Origin: Chitinophaga sp. CF118
Lineage (GTDB): Bacteria; Bacteroidota; Bacteroidia; Chitinophagales; Chitinophagaceae
DNA: 64,000 nucleotides
Direction: 5' to 3'
NCBI RefSeq assembly: GCF_900112615.1
Contig: NZ_FOMK01000004.1
Location: 186,001 to 250,000, forward strand
Part shown: in pieces, positions 51,845-62,029 of the stretch
Layout of the letters: each line of letters begins with the position of its first letter
Numbering within the stretch: the stretch's first letter is position 1
The notes under the pieces: generated by a model
What the model saw: only the letters and a program-made list of their open reading frames with translations
Databases searched by the model: none
What the model was told of the DNA's origin: nothing
Translations under genes and position numbers: made by a program

Positions 51845-52753
51845 TTAAGTAAGGATAATATTGTAATCATCCTTTAATAAGGCTATCATATTCTCCTTTC
51901 GCTTATCACCATTCAGCTTCAATTCAAATTCTGCCAGATTCACATCCACCAGTAAACGATACCAGTATCCCTGCATAAAATGAAAGATGAATCCATAATA
52001 ACCATCCAGGAAACCCAAACGGAGAAAATACCGGTATCCGAAATAGAAAGAGGCTCTCATACCCGGCGACATGCCTGCATATACTTTCTCTTTCAGAAAA
52101 CGTTTTGTTTTGGCCTGTGTTCCTTCTCCCTCTAATAACCGTTTATCTGCCTGCAGTAAACCATACTTGATATTAAGAAGATCTACCATTTCCCGAATGG
52201 CGTAATTGTTATGCTTGTTCACCCACCAATGAATTGCATTCAGGTTATAATCTACTATATGCTCTTTGTACATGATAGTCCTCCCTTGTGAGAGTACAAT
52301 ATGTTCATCCATCCACCGCTGTTCAATACTGCCTATCTTATTGCGCCAGATGCGAAGCAGCGTATGCGGATAAAAGCCTCCGTAACGGATCCATTTTCCT
52401 TTAAAGAGTACTTTACGACGGATATAAATTCCACTTACATCTTCCGGCATTTGTGTAATGCGGGTATTAATCTCCTGTATTAAACCGGGTTCCAGATATT
52501 CATCTGCATCCATACGCATCACCCAGGAAGCTTTGCTACCACAGTTATCCAGCCCCCATTGAAATTGCTGTGCATAATTTACCCAGGCATGTTGTAATAC
52601 CTTTGCTCCATGTGCCTCCGCAATCGCCACTGTATTATCTTTTGAAAAAGCGTCGATAATATAGATCTCATCCGAGATCTGACGCATGCTTTGCAGGCAA
52701 CGGGCCAGATGTTTTTCTTCGTTATAAGTAAGAATGATAACCGCTATATTCAT
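51845..52753 (-). CDS. Family 2 glycosyltransferase
   Basis: A 302-residue GT-A fold enzyme: VIILTYNEEKHLARCLQSM at the N-terminus, IYIIDAFSKDNTV, the DXD-type metal site in MRMDADEYLE and a C-terminal hydrophobic stretch around YFGYRYFLRLGF. It adds one sugar to the lipid-linked oligosaccharide. It starts 3 bases before the next gene upstream ends, in the same leftward run. Confidence 0.92.
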   Translation of the reverse strand: MNIAVIILTYNEEKHLARCLQSMRQISDEIYIIDAFSKDNTVAIAEAHGAKVLQHAWVNYAQQFQWGLDNCGSKASWVMRMDADEYLEPGLIQEINTRITQMPEDVSGIYIRRKVLFKGKWIRYGGFYPHTLLRIWRNKIGSIEQRWMDEHIVLSQGRTIMYKEHIVDYNLNAIHWWVNKHNNYAIREMVDLLNIKYGLLQADKRLLEGEGTQAKTKRFLKEKVYAGMSPGMRASFYFGYRYFLRLGFLDGYYGFIFHFMQGYWYRLLVDVNLAEFELKLNGDKRKENMIALLKDDYNIILT

Positions 52754-52756
52754 CTG

Positions 52757-53893
52757 TTAGTTCGCGTTTGTGCTTTGATATAGTTTCACATAATCTCCTG
52801 CCAGCTTTGCTTCATTAAAATCATGATCAATCACTGCCCTGGCACGTGACGTAATGCTATTACGTACCTGCTTGTTGTTATATGCCTGAGTCAGTTTCTC
52901 CCTGATCTCTGCCACATTTTCGATCCCCGTAATCCAGCCAAACCCATTCTGCTGTACATAATTAGACAATCCTACATTATTGCTGATGAACACTGGTGTA
53001 CCTACATACAATGATTCAATGACTACGATAGCAAAATTCTCATTCAGCGAAGTCAGTGCAAACAGATCAGAGCCTGCCAGGAAAGTGAACTTCTCTGCTG
53101 AGTTTTTCCATCCTGCCCATTCCACATGATCTTCCATTCCCAGGTCGACAACCATCTGTTTCAGATATGCTACATAGTCTGCATCTCCGGAGCCTCCAAT
53201 CTGTAACCTGTAAGGAAATGTTACGCCAGACAGTGCATGCAATAATATATCGAGTCCTTTTTTAGGATCTATCCGGGAGAGAAAGCTAATGGTAAAAACA
53301 GGGCTTTCTTTTCTAGCATATTCACCCGATGGCAGATCTACCAGGTTAAAGATTTCAGCACCTTTCCAATTGGTATTGATTTGTAAACACTCATTCCATT
53401 CCATCCGTGAGGATACGTGCAGATAAGTATTTCTCAGTAACTGCTTACCTATCACTGCATGCAGTACTTTTTTCTTTGCCTGGTTGTTTGCCGTCAGCAC
53501 GTAATCACAAAACATACCATGCGGAGATAATACCGGTTTGATTCCTCTCAACCGGCACATCAATGCTGCTCCTAATACCAGGAAGTTCCACCAGGAATGA
53601 ATGTGAATTACGTCATACTGTTTAGCAGTAGCCCAGGTATGCGCCATTAAAGAAGGAGAAATATGCGTATGATCGCCGGTGATCCGTTTGAAATATTGAA
53701 CGGTTACACCATCTACCATCACTGGTTGTTTAACAGGTACATCCAGTTCTGCTTTACCGTTGGCCGTTGTTGTATACACTGTTACTTCATGTCCAAGTTG
53801 TACCAATCTTTCTGCCAGTCGGGCAATCACTACAATCGGACCACCATAGATAAATGCGGGCTTATAAGAAGGCGCTATAAATAAAATTCTCAT
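52757..53893 (-). CDS. Family 4 glycosyltransferase
   Basis: This 378-residue GT-B enzyme has FIAPSYKPAFIYGGPIVVIARLAERL at the N-terminus, FTISFLSRIDPKKGLDILLHAL in the centre and the GT4 E-x7-E-type region LTSLNENFAIVVIESLYVGTPVFIS near the C-terminus. It is a retaining transferase of the exopolysaccharide repeat unit. The donor is not predictable. Confidence 0.9.
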   Translation of the reverse strand: MRILFIAPSYKPAFIYGGPIVVIARLAERLVQLGHEVTVYTTTANGKAELDVPVKQPVMVDGVTVQYFKRITGDHTHISPSLMAHTWATAKQYDVIHIHSWWNFLVLGAALMCRLRGIKPVLSPHGMFCDYVLTANNQAKKKVLHAVIGKQLLRNTYLHVSSRMEWNECLQINTNWKGAEIFNLVDLPSGEYARKESPVFTISFLSRIDPKKGLDILLHALSGVTFPYRLQIGGSGDADYVAYLKQMVVDLGMEDHVEWAGWKNSAEKFTFLAGSDLFALTSLNENFAIVVIESLYVGTPVFISNNVGLSNYVQQNGFGWITGIENVAEIREKLTQAYNNKQVRNSITSRARAVIDHDFNEAKLAGDYVKLYQSTNAN

Positions 53894-53895
53894 TC

Positions 53896-54972
53896 CTATG
53901 CTTTTATATTAACCAATTCCCTTTCTCTTACCAGGGCTGGCGTCTTCTTTCGTTTTAATAATAAAGGCAGTACTATCTTCTTCTGAAACTGGATCTCCAG
54001 TAAATAAGCCATTAACAGAGTTAGTACAACAAATACCAGCCAGGACAACAACCCGTCGTGCAGCACGAATTTCACACCCCTCAGCAAAGGCACATGCACG
54101 ATGTAAATACCATATGATACAGGCGCCAGTATAGCCAGTGGTTCCATCCATGCAAAATGCTTCAGCGATAACCATTTTTGAGCCGCCATCCACAATATGG
54201 CAAATACAATAGCAGCAGTGAAATGACGAATCTCAATAAAAGGATGCAGCCCTATACTATTGTTACTACTGCTGATCTGTTGGTAGCTGCCAGCCACATA
54301 ACCTCCCAGTGCTATCAGCAGCACCAGCATGCCCCATGCAAAAGGACGAATACGTTCCGTAATAGTTGATTGTGCAATTGCTGCACCTAACCACCAGATA
54401 GGCAGGTAAAATAAAGTGAGGTATGCCTTACCGGGATAAAAGGAAAACAGGATGCCTGCAGCCAATGCGATCACAGTTACGATGACCAGGTTCCTGTTGA
54501 AGTTTTTAGATCCTGCTATCGCGTAAAAAAGATAAAACCACGCTTCATATCCCAGGCTCCACAAGGGGTCATTATCTCCGAAAGTAGCATACCCTATTCC
54601 CGGCTTCTGTAACTGCGAATCCTGTAGTCCAACAATATTGTAGAAGAAGGTAGCCACATCCATATGTGCTTGTTGTGCACCTGTAGCGATATTTAAAACA
54701 ACACTCAGCAACATTACCAGGATAAAGATGGGATAGATTCTTACAAACCTTTTCCATAAAAAGTCTGCCCTGTCAAATCCTTTCTTCACGCTGTAATTAT
54801 AATGGATCACGAAACCACTCAGCAGGAAAAATAAGATCACTGCTTCCTGCCCGAAAAGCAACAATGGTTGTATGGCATGTGGCAGCATTTGCCGTGAGTG
54901 ATGTAATACTACATAGATAGCAGCTACTCCCCTGCACACTTCCAGTGGCCACAGTTTGTTCTCAGCTTTCAT
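53896..54972 (-). CDS. Acyltransferase family 3 membrane protein
   Basis: The 358-residue protein opens with WPLEVCRGVAAIYVVLHHSRQM, the acyltransferase-3 start with its histidine, and has about ten membrane helices, including GQEAVILFFLLSGFVI and the R-x-R-x-YP stretch RFVRIYPIFILVML. It likely O-acetylates the exopolysaccharide at the membrane. It lies between two glycosyltransferases with a 4-base overlap on one side. Confidence 0.9.
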   Translation of the reverse strand: MKAENKLWPLEVCRGVAAIYVVLHHSRQMLPHAIQPLLLFGQEAVILFFLLSGFVIHYNYSVKKGFDRADFLWKRFVRIYPIFILVMLLSVVLNIATGAQQAHMDVATFFYNIVGLQDSQLQKPGIGYATFGDNDPLWSLGYEAWFYLFYAIAGSKNFNRNLVIVTVIALAAGILFSFYPGKAYLTLFYLPIWWLGAAIAQSTITERIRPFAWGMLVLLIALGGYVAGSYQQISSSNNSIGLHPFIEIRHFTAAIVFAILWMAAQKWLSLKHFAWMEPLAILAPVSYGIYIVHVPLLRGVKFVLHDGLLSWLVFVVLTLLMAYLLEIQFQKKIVLPLLLKRKKTPALVRERELVNIKA

Positions 54973-56054
54973 ATGGCAAGAGGTTTTACATGACGGATCG
55001 CATTAACGGCATTATTCGTCATTGAGTCCATAGTCAGTTCTGTTCTTACATATTCACGCGCATTCTTTCCCAGTCTTTCAATCTCCTCATTTGTAATTTG
55101 CGCCAGTCCCGTGATACAGCTATCCATATTCTCAAAGATCATCCCGTTGTGTGCATGTTGTATATAACTGTATTCCACACATTGCATCACAGATAAAGAA
55201 CGATTGAATGTAAAAACAGGCTTCCCGTAAGACATGGCTTCCACAACCGATAATCCTACCCATCCGGGCTGGAAATAGATATCTGCCATACTAAACAGTT
55301 CACTCTTGATCCTTCTGTCGTATAACGCTCCAAAATCATGTACATTATCATACCCTGAAAAGTCAGGCTTTAATTTACCATCGCCAATAATCACGAAAGC
55401 AAATACTTTGGAAGACATATTCTCTATGAGATCTACCAACAGATCCACACGTCTGCCAGGTTCATTGAAACGCGCGCAGTAGATTAGAATCCGTTCCTGC
55501 GGGATTTTATATTTATTGCGTAGCACTTCTTTATCTGATAATTCCATCTGCAGTATCTCTTCCACACCGGAGATTGTATTATTTAAAGCATGCCCGTTAA
55601 TGCGGGGTTTGAAGGTCTTCCATACGGACAGTTCTTTTTTTGTGTAGAACCATACGCCATCAGATAATGCAATCATCCATCTTAACAGGATATGTGGATG
55701 CTTTTCTTCGTGTACATATCTTTTCACAGAGATCCCGTGTCCCCACAATACAATCTTCTGTTTTATAAATGGTTTCAAAAACAGGATCAGCCAGGTGCTA
55801 AGATGTCCGAAATTCAGCATTAATACCAGCACATCGTATTTCTTATTCAGCAGCGGAAAAGGATTATACAATACCCAGGGACCTTTCATAAAAGATCGTA
55901 ACTGAATGATCTTCGTCTCGCCTTCTTTGAAATCATTTTTTTTCATGTCTTCCTGTTTCTCATAACAGAACAGGTCTGTTGGCATTTGCTGCCTGAATGA
56001 GTTGAAGAATTCCTCCCGGTAATGTGGTATAAACGGTTGCAATATGGCGATCAT
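54969..56054 (-). CDS. Family 4-like glycosyltransferase
   Basis: A 361-residue GT-B protein: MIAILQPFIPHYREEFFNSF at the start, RILIYCARFNEPGRRVDLLVDLI in the centre and the donor-site region DIYFQPGWVGLSVVEAMSYGKPVFTF with the conserved glutamate. It overlaps the acyltransferase gene by 4 bases. Part of the repeat-unit assembly; sugar unknown. Confidence 0.88.
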   Translation of the reverse strand: MIAILQPFIPHYREEFFNSFRQQMPTDLFCYEKQEDMKKNDFKEGETKIIQLRSFMKGPWVLYNPFPLLNKKYDVLVLMLNFGHLSTWLILFLKPFIKQKIVLWGHGISVKRYVHEEKHPHILLRWMIALSDGVWFYTKKELSVWKTFKPRINGHALNNTISGVEEILQMELSDKEVLRNKYKIPQERILIYCARFNEPGRRVDLLVDLIENMSSKVFAFVIIGDGKLKPDFSGYDNVHDFGALYDRRIKSELFSMADIYFQPGWVGLSVVEAMSYGKPVFTFNRSLSVMQCVEYSYIQHAHNGMIFENMDSCITGLAQITNEEIERLGKNAREYVRTELTMDSMTNNAVNAIRHVKPLAI

Positions 56055-56063
56055 AATAAAGTA

Positions 56064-57047
56064 TTAATTGCCCATTAAATACTTTCTCAGTACCTCTCTC
56101 CTGGACAGCAGGTCGGACACTATAAAGCTGAGTACATAAGTAATGATAATGGAGCCAAGAGTTAGTGCTAATCCTTTTATGGGATGATGAACTATCTGCA
56201 TGGCGGTTTTGATACCTTCCAGAAAAACACCATGGATCAGGTAAATACCCATAGAATTTTTTGATAGTTGTTTCATGAAAGGATATTGAATATTGGCCTG
56301 AAACAAGAGGAAAGGAAATAATATAGCAACAAAGATTAACCCGGTAAGTACATGTGGAATTAACCACTGTGCAACGAAAGCAACCACACAAAGTATCGGC
56401 ATTATTATTCTTGCTGTATTGCCATAACTCTTTTCTATACTGTTATAATTGATGTAGTACAACATTCCTATGCCTGATGAAATCAGTGATGGAAGAAAGT
56501 ATAACATAATGTGCCGCGTGAACCAGGGCGCTGTCCGGATATCTGCTGGTGTATACAGTAACACTACCGCAACAGCAATAATCATAACACTTAATACAAT
56601 GTTTGCAATTCCCCTGTGTTTACCTGCCATCCTCAGAAAACCGAAGAATAGTAATAACAGGTAAAACAGGTTAGGCAGGTACCATAACTGATAAGAACTC
56701 CCTTTGAAAACAAATGTCTGTACCCAGTCGATCTCAAACGGCTCATGAATAAATTTTGATTTAAATAACCGGATACCCAGGTAAATCAGGGTCCATATAA
56801 AAAATGGAATCATCAGCCGCTTAAAGCGGGTAACGACCATTTCCCCGAAATCTGTTTGTCCTTTACTGATCACCTGTGTGGCAAACAGGAATAAAGAGAT
56901 GGCAATAAATACAGGGACAGCATAATTGTTCAGGGGATTCAGTTCACGCGTCCAGTAGCTGCCTGCACATCCATGGATCCATACAACACTGAAAGCAGCA
57001 ATAGGGCGGATAAAATCAAATCCGGGAATGTACTTTCTGACGGTCAT
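56064..57047 (-). CDS. Acyltransferase family 3 membrane protein
   Basis: A 327-residue polytopic protein starting YIPGFDFIRPIAAFSVVWIHGC, with the histidine typical of acyltransferase-3 proteins, and RFKRLMIPFFIWTLIYLGI. It belongs to the WecH-like branch by appearance. The chosen start overlaps the beta-propeller gene by 32 bases; no later start fits better. It is the second such membrane acyltransferase in the run. Confidence 0.88.
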   Translation of the reverse strand: MTVRKYIPGFDFIRPIAAFSVVWIHGCAGSYWTRELNPLNNYAVPVFIAISLFLFATQVISKGQTDFGEMVVTRFKRLMIPFFIWTLIYLGIRLFKSKFIHEPFEIDWVQTFVFKGSSYQLWYLPNLFYLLLLFFGFLRMAGKHRGIANIVLSVMIIAVAVVLLYTPADIRTAPWFTRHIMLYFLPSLISSGIGMLYYINYNSIEKSYGNTARIIMPILCVVAFVAQWLIPHVLTGLIFVAILFPFLLFQANIQYPFMKQLSKNSMGIYLIHGVFLEGIKTAMQIVHHPIKGLALTLGSIIITYVLSFIVSDLLSRREVLRKYLMGN

Positions 57048-58404
57048 GGGAAGTATCTGCTTTAGTTGATATAATGTCCGTCACGTCAAAACCATACACC
57101 TTTCTGCTACCTTCATGGATGGAATCAAAAGCTACCATTGTACCATCTTTTTTCCATCGTGGGTGCAGGTCACAATGTAAACCGCTACGGGTAAAAGCCA
57201 TTTGCTGAGGAGAAAACGCTTTCAGTACTGCTTTATCCACCCCTTTCAGGAAAGGCATTGATTTATCAATATCAGGCTGCTGATCGATCATCTTATAACG
57301 TCCCAGATCGAACCGTTGCTGTGTGCTGTATTGGAACAGGAACAAGGTTCTGATGCCATTCGCATCGGGATAGGTATCGCAGATCATCCAATCCCGGTCG
57401 GCCGGACAGAACATTGGATGACCATCTTCTTCGATTACACCTTTTGCCAGTAATGAAGGCTGCGGATTCTCTGTATCTTTAAACAGTAACCAGTTAAAAG
57501 CCGGGTTTACTTTCGCGCCACCCTTCTGGGGTCTGTACAATAATTTCTTCAGGAGCTTTTTCCCTTTTGATACCAGTCCTGTAGGCATCATCTTATAGAG
57601 GAATGATTGACGTAACCGCTCTACTCCACTGCCTATTCTTCCCCAGATAGCTACGTGCTCATTGTCTTTCCAATCGAAATGGCTCAGGAAACCAGAGGCC
57701 AGGCAACGCAGGCCTGTACCGTCAACATTCACTGTCATAAGGCGAGTGGTTTCTCCACCGTCTTTCAGTTTATAGCGATGCAGGAAAGCGAGTTTGTCCT
57801 GGGCAGGATTCAGTAACAGATGTGTGAAATAATGGCAGCGACCCAGATTCGGATTCATCTGGAAGCTGGCCACTTCTTTTACGGTCAGGATCATCTTGTG
57901 CTCATGCGTAAAGACATGATGTTTCATGATACCAGAAGCTGAAGGTGCCTCATCATCTGCGTATGCGTCAGGCAGTCCTGTATAACCATATCCACCAACT
58001 CTGAACAAGCGGGCGTAATCCAGTCCGAATGCCCAACCATCATCCGTAATTACATGTGTAGGGTAATCCAGGATATCGGTACATTGTTCTGTAACACTAT
58101 CGTACACTTTAGAACGCCAGGAATTATCTACTTTATCATTTACGATAAACAGATCCGTATTGCCAATCCATTGCTGTCTGGCCCCCTGTGGATAATTATA
58201 GGCATATGTTTCACCCAGCTTATGGAACCTTCCGTTATCTTCAATAAAGCCTATATCACAGGTAACATCGGGATTCGGAGGTGTGAGCATATCTGAGATC
58301 CTTAATGCCAGTAATTTATCACCGGCACTATTCCATGCTACTAAATCGTGAAAACCGAAAAAATAATTTCCTTCTCCTTTTGATAGTAAAGTTGCTTTAT
58401 GCAT
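57016..58404 (-). CDS. Beta-propeller protein of the exopolysaccharide cluster, function unknown
   Basis: The 462-residue protein has no signal peptide and contains TolB/PD40-like propeller blades: AWNSAGDKLLALRISDM, NPAQDKLAFLHRYK, HFDWKDNEHVAIWGR, MFCPADRDWMICDTYPD and HPRWKKDGTMVAFDSIHEG. The overall look is that of a seven-bladed propeller, with some resemblance to oligogalacturonate-lyase (PL22)-type proteins. The ATG at 58404 (MHKATLLSKGEG) is chosen over one 24 codons upstream that would overlap the neighbouring transferase by 80 bases. Its place among transferases suggests a role in the polymer's assembly or processing. I cannot name it. Confidence 0.7.
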   Translation of the reverse strand: MHKATLLSKGEGNYFFGFHDLVAWNSAGDKLLALRISDMLTPPNPDVTCDIGFIEDNGRFHKLGETYAYNYPQGARQQWIGNTDLFIVNDKVDNSWRSKVYDSVTEQCTDILDYPTHVITDDGWAFGLDYARLFRVGGYGYTGLPDAYADDEAPSASGIMKHHVFTHEHKMILTVKEVASFQMNPNLGRCHYFTHLLLNPAQDKLAFLHRYKLKDGGETTRLMTVNVDGTGLRCLASGFLSHFDWKDNEHVAIWGRIGSGVERLRQSFLYKMMPTGLVSKGKKLLKKLLYRPQKGGAKVNPAFNWLLFKDTENPQPSLLAKGVIEEDGHPMFCPADRDWMICDTYPDANGIRTLFLFQYSTQQRFDLGRYKMIDQQPDIDKSMPFLKGVDKAVLKAFSPQQMAFTRSGLHCDLHPRWKKDGTMVAFDSIHEGSRKVYGFDVTDIISTKADTSHDRQKVHSRI

Positions 58405-59536
58405 ACACCTGTTCTTTTTGAAGTATCCAGTTGCTAAAATCCTGTGAACGTTTTTCCCAGCTATGTTCTGTAACATCGAGTGTTACGGGCTGCAGTTCAC
58501 CTTCTGCCAGGGTGGTGATCAGATCTGTCAGCGTAGCAGGCTGCGTATTATCGAAGTAATAACCGTCATCCCCGAAAATCTCTTTCGGCTCTCCTATTTT
58601 ACAGGTAAATACCGGCTTATGAAAAGGGATGTACATGTATATTTTGCTTGGACAACGGGCCCAGTCCTGCACGGTGTCATTTAGTGGGGAGATAAATGCA
58701 TCGGCCAGTTCAAAGTAAGAGCTCAGCATTGTTTCAGGCGCATATCCCAGAAATTCGATGTAAGGTTCCAACTGTTTTTCTTTCACATACGCTTTTGCAT
58801 CTTCCAGATGACGCCCTCTGCCAAGTAGCAGTAATTTAATGTCCGGTGTTTTTTGTATTGCCTTCTCTACTGCTTCCAGCATAGTAAACAACCCATAGTT
58901 GCGGGTCATAGTCCCCATATATATCAGTACAGTATTTCCTGCATATTTTTCTGTCAGTTCACTGAGATATGATTTGGGCGCATCGATCACCTCATTGCTG
59001 TAAGCATAAGGAGAGTACAATATGGAAAGGTTACGTTTAAACAACTGCTTCGCCTTACGCTGATAAAAGTCTTCCAGGTACTTACTGGCGCAGATCAGTT
59101 TATCCGCATATAAAACAGACAGTGTTTCTATAAAATGTGCCATCACTTTTTTCAATCCTTTATTATCTGGTATTCCTGATTGTAGTTCGGAATGTTCAAT
59201 AATCATTTCAGGATGAAAATTCAGTGCGCTTTTTTTAATCCAGTTACGGAAGCCGAATGCACAGAAATAGATATAGTCCGGTTGGATAGTATTAAGAATA
59301 GTTGTTTTTTGCTGCACTTCTTTACCAGCACCAGCCGGCTGATAATAATGCACTCCAATATAGCTGCCGCATTCTATACTCACCCGCTGCCTGTTCTCCG
59401 TACAATCCATTGCAATAATAGACACCTCCCATCCCATTGCGGAGAGTGGATTGGCCATCCCCAATGCTCTTTTCATGGTAGCAATACTCGTAATATCACC
59501 CGTTGTCAGGAAGCAGATCCTCTTCTTCATCATCAT
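58397..59536 (-). CDS. Family 4-like glycosyltransferase
   Basis: This 379-residue GT-B protein has ICFLTTGDITSIATMKRALGMANPLSAMGWEVSIIAMD at the N-terminus (split by a short loop), NTVLIYMGTMTRNYGLFTMLEAVEKA in the centre and a degenerate donor site LADAFISPLNDTVQDWARCPSKIYMYIPFHKPVF. Its start overlaps the polymerase gene by 41 bases; in-frame ATGs at 59533 and 59530 would shorten this slightly. Sugar specificity is unknown. Confidence 0.85.
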   Translation of the reverse strand: MMMKKRICFLTTGDITSIATMKRALGMANPLSAMGWEVSIIAMDCTENRQRVSIECGSYIGVHYYQPAGAGKEVQQKTTILNTIQPDYIYFCAFGFRNWIKKSALNFHPEMIIEHSELQSGIPDNKGLKKVMAHFIETLSVLYADKLICASKYLEDFYQRKAKQLFKRNLSILYSPYAYSNEVIDAPKSYLSELTEKYAGNTVLIYMGTMTRNYGLFTMLEAVEKAIQKTPDIKLLLLGRGRHLEDAKAYVKEKQLEPYIEFLGYAPETMLSSYFELADAFISPLNDTVQDWARCPSKIYMYIPFHKPVFTCKIGEPKEIFGDDGYYFDNTQPATLTDLITTLAEGELQPVTLDVTEHSWEKRSQDFSNWILQKEQVYA

Positions 59537-60773
59537 CGTTTTGTAGAGAATAATAAATGGTTATAATAAATGCAATAAAAGCAGGAATGATATTCCGGAT
59601 TTGTGGCAGCGGAGAAAAGGGAAATGTCCAGATCAGCTGCACTGTATACAATACAATCAATGGGTAATAAGGAGTCTCCATTGCCCGCTCATCTTTAATC
59701 AGATAGAAAGCTTTTTTTAATACCATGATAAAGATGTACAGCATTACGATGAACCCTACTACACCGGCATACAACCACGCTCCCAGCAATACGGAATGAC
59801 TTGGAATCACTGCTGCATTGTTTTCTGTATTCATCCGAACTTTAGACGCATCCAGATCCTGTAACATCATCATACGGTAATGGCTGTCCTTATCCACTGC
59901 CCAGGAACCATGCCCCAGCAGCGGAGCATCTTTGATAGCTTCAATCGCTACAAAAAACTCTCCCCTCCCCTGTGAGATAAGGCTAAAAGGATTGTATGGA
60001 TTACCTGTTTCTTCCAATTGTGTCCCTGCATGTTTTCCCCCGAACGCACCCGACAATACTGCGTTTACATACAGCATGAACAATATCTGAAAACCGATTA
60101 CGAGGAATAATGTGAGCCCTATTTTACGGGCCAGCGTCATGTGCATGAGTTGTTTTCTGAATAGTACAATCAACCCTGCAAACAGGTAGAACAAGCCGTT
60201 GGAACGATAATCAAGTCCTATACAGAGCAGTCCGTATACTACAAACAATGCAACTGTCAGATTATCCTTACGCTTATTATATGTATAATATACAAGGAGT
60301 AAAATAATGTTATTGGTAATAGGGGCTATTCTAAATTTAAAAGCTGAATAACTTTCTGCCAGCGAAGCACTATCCTGTTCCAGGTTGCTTTGTCCGAAAA
60401 GAATCAGTCTTATTACTTCTGCGATCATAAATGCAACGATCACTTTGGGTGTTTCATCGAACATACGGAACATAAAGGTGAACATGATGATAGCGACTCC
60501 AATCGCTGCCCATCCACGCAACATGTTATTCATCTCGGTCTGATTGACAACATCACTTAGCATCTGCATGATCAGGAAAAGTCCCATACCAATATGGATC
60601 TTTTTGAGATCCGGTACCCTCGTATATAACTCCCTTATTCTTTTAAAAGAAAGAGAATAAAAAAAGGCAAATACTTCACTCATGATAAGCGTACCCACAA
60701 AGGACAATGTTGCACTGCTCAAAAGAGAGTATAACACCATTCTTGTATTACTTTTATTCAAGTATTTATTCAT
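59496..60773 (-). CDS. O-antigen ligase/Wzy-like polymerase
   Basis: A 425-residue protein with about ten membrane helices and a large periplasmic loop containing LLGHGSWAVDKDSHYRMMM and IPSHSVLLGAWLYAGVVGF, the H-S-x-x-L pattern typical of the Wzy/WaaL superfamily. It should polymerise flipped repeat units at the outer face of the inner membrane. It sits between two glycosyltransferase genes, next to the flippase, as in Wzx/Wzy-dependent clusters. A highly acidic C-terminal tail (NDDDEEEDL) is unusual. Confidence 0.82.
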   Translation of the reverse strand: MNKYLNKSNTRMVLYSLLSSATLSFVGTLIMSEVFAFFYSLSFKRIRELYTRVPDLKKIHIGMGLFLIMQMLSDVVNQTEMNNMLRGWAAIGVAIIMFTFMFRMFDETPKVIVAFMIAEVIRLILFGQSNLEQDSASLAESYSAFKFRIAPITNNIILLLVYYTYNKRKDNLTVALFVVYGLLCIGLDYRSNGLFYLFAGLIVLFRKQLMHMTLARKIGLTLFLVIGFQILFMLYVNAVLSGAFGGKHAGTQLEETGNPYNPFSLISQGRGEFFVAIEAIKDAPLLGHGSWAVDKDSHYRMMMLQDLDASKVRMNTENNAAVIPSHSVLLGAWLYAGVVGFIVMLYIFIMVLKKAFYLIKDERAMETPYYPLIVLYTVQLIWTFPFSPLPQIRNIIPAFIAFIITIYYSLQNDDDEEEDLLPDNG

Positions 60774-62017
60774 GCGCCTATCATGCTTTTGTATAGTTCT
60801 GTCACTTCTTTTGCATAGTTGCTCCAGGTATGTGACTTCCGGATTGTTGCAGCGGCCTGTTTTCCCATGCTGCTACGTAATTCTTCATCTTTGCTGAGCA
60901 CGATAATCGCACTGGCCAAATCTACTGCATCATCATCTTTGATGAGGTAACCATTCTGACGGTGTTGTACAGGAGCCCCACTGTTAACGGTAGTAATTAC
61001 CGGCAATCCTGCAGCCATTGCTTCTTTTACTGATTGTGCTGCTCCTTCAACAAACGTGGGAAAGATATATACATCACTGGTAGCCAGAAATTTCTTCATC
61101 TGATCCTGCGGCATGTGTCCATGTAATGTAATACCCGGATGATTCCTGAACCATTCAGGTATCTGCACTTCTGCAGAAACATTGCCTATTACATCCAGTG
61201 TGAATTGAATATTCTGTTGTATCAGTATTTCTATTGCCTGAATAATGATATGTGCGCCTTTTCTGAAACCAAAATTTCCGGTAAAAAGCAATTTTATCTT
61301 ATCAGACTGATATGTTTTCTTCAGGTCGTAAAAACTTTCATCAATCCCTAAATGGATCACGCTGATCTTCTCAGCAGGATATCCTTGTTCCAGGAATGTA
61401 TCTTTTACATAATCTGAATTAACCAGCAGCATATCTGCTTCCTCACAATCCTCTAACACAGAATTCCAGAACCGGTCAGATATATTAATGTACTTTGAAT
61501 TTTTACTTTCGCTTTCCAGTTTACCCAATTGCCGTTTGATCTCTTTTGGATGAGCGATACTATGATCTACCACAATCTTCATTCCCTGTGCACGTGCTTT
61601 GCGAATAGCGCCGGCGCGGCCACCACCACTGCGTACATGAAAAATCTCACTGTTCCTGATATACTTTTTGGATTCTGTACCAAAAGCTTTCCATCCCATC
61701 AGCGCAGAAGTATCTCTCGATAAAATTTTTCTGCCAGTCAGCATGAAAAGGAACTGGATATAAAATTCAGAGAAGCTGCAGGTCATGATATCATTACGGG
61801 ACAATCCTTCCGGCGAACGTTTACGCAGGCCGTAAGCCAGGTTGCTTCTTCCTATCAGGCGGCCCATGTTATTAATAAGTTTATCGGAAAACAGCTTGCC
61901 GGGTACCCAGCCAGTGATCACTTTTACATCCACTCCCTGGCCCTGGATGGCGATAGCTGATTGAATCAGGTGTAACCTGCCCTGCCCCGTAGAAATGATA
62001 CTTCTGATTGCGTGCAT
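60770..62017 (-). CDS. Family 4 glycosyltransferase
   Basis: A 415-residue GT-B enzyme with KIKLLFTGNFGFRKGAHIIIQAIEIL in the centre and the strong GT4 donor site VYIFPTFVEGAAQSVKEAMAAGLPVITTVNSGAPVQ (split by a short helix), containing the E-x7-E pair. It overlaps the polymerase gene by 4 bases and follows the flippase gene by 12. It adds a sugar to the repeat unit. Confidence 0.92.
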   Translation of the reverse strand: MHAIRSIISTGQGRLHLIQSAIAIQGQGVDVKVITGWVPGKLFSDKLINNMGRLIGRSNLAYGLRKRSPEGLSRNDIMTCSFSEFYIQFLFMLTGRKILSRDTSALMGWKAFGTESKKYIRNSEIFHVRSGGGRAGAIRKARAQGMKIVVDHSIAHPKEIKRQLGKLESESKNSKYINISDRFWNSVLEDCEEADMLLVNSDYVKDTFLEQGYPAEKISVIHLGIDESFYDLKKTYQSDKIKLLFTGNFGFRKGAHIIIQAIEILIQQNIQFTLDVIGNVSAEVQIPEWFRNHPGITLHGHMPQDQMKKFLATSDVYIFPTFVEGAAQSVKEAMAAGLPVITTVNSGAPVQHRQNGYLIKDDDAVDLASAIIVLSKDEELRSSMGKQAAATIRKSHTWSNYAKEVTELYKSMIGA

Positions 62018-62029
62018 AAATGATTAGGA

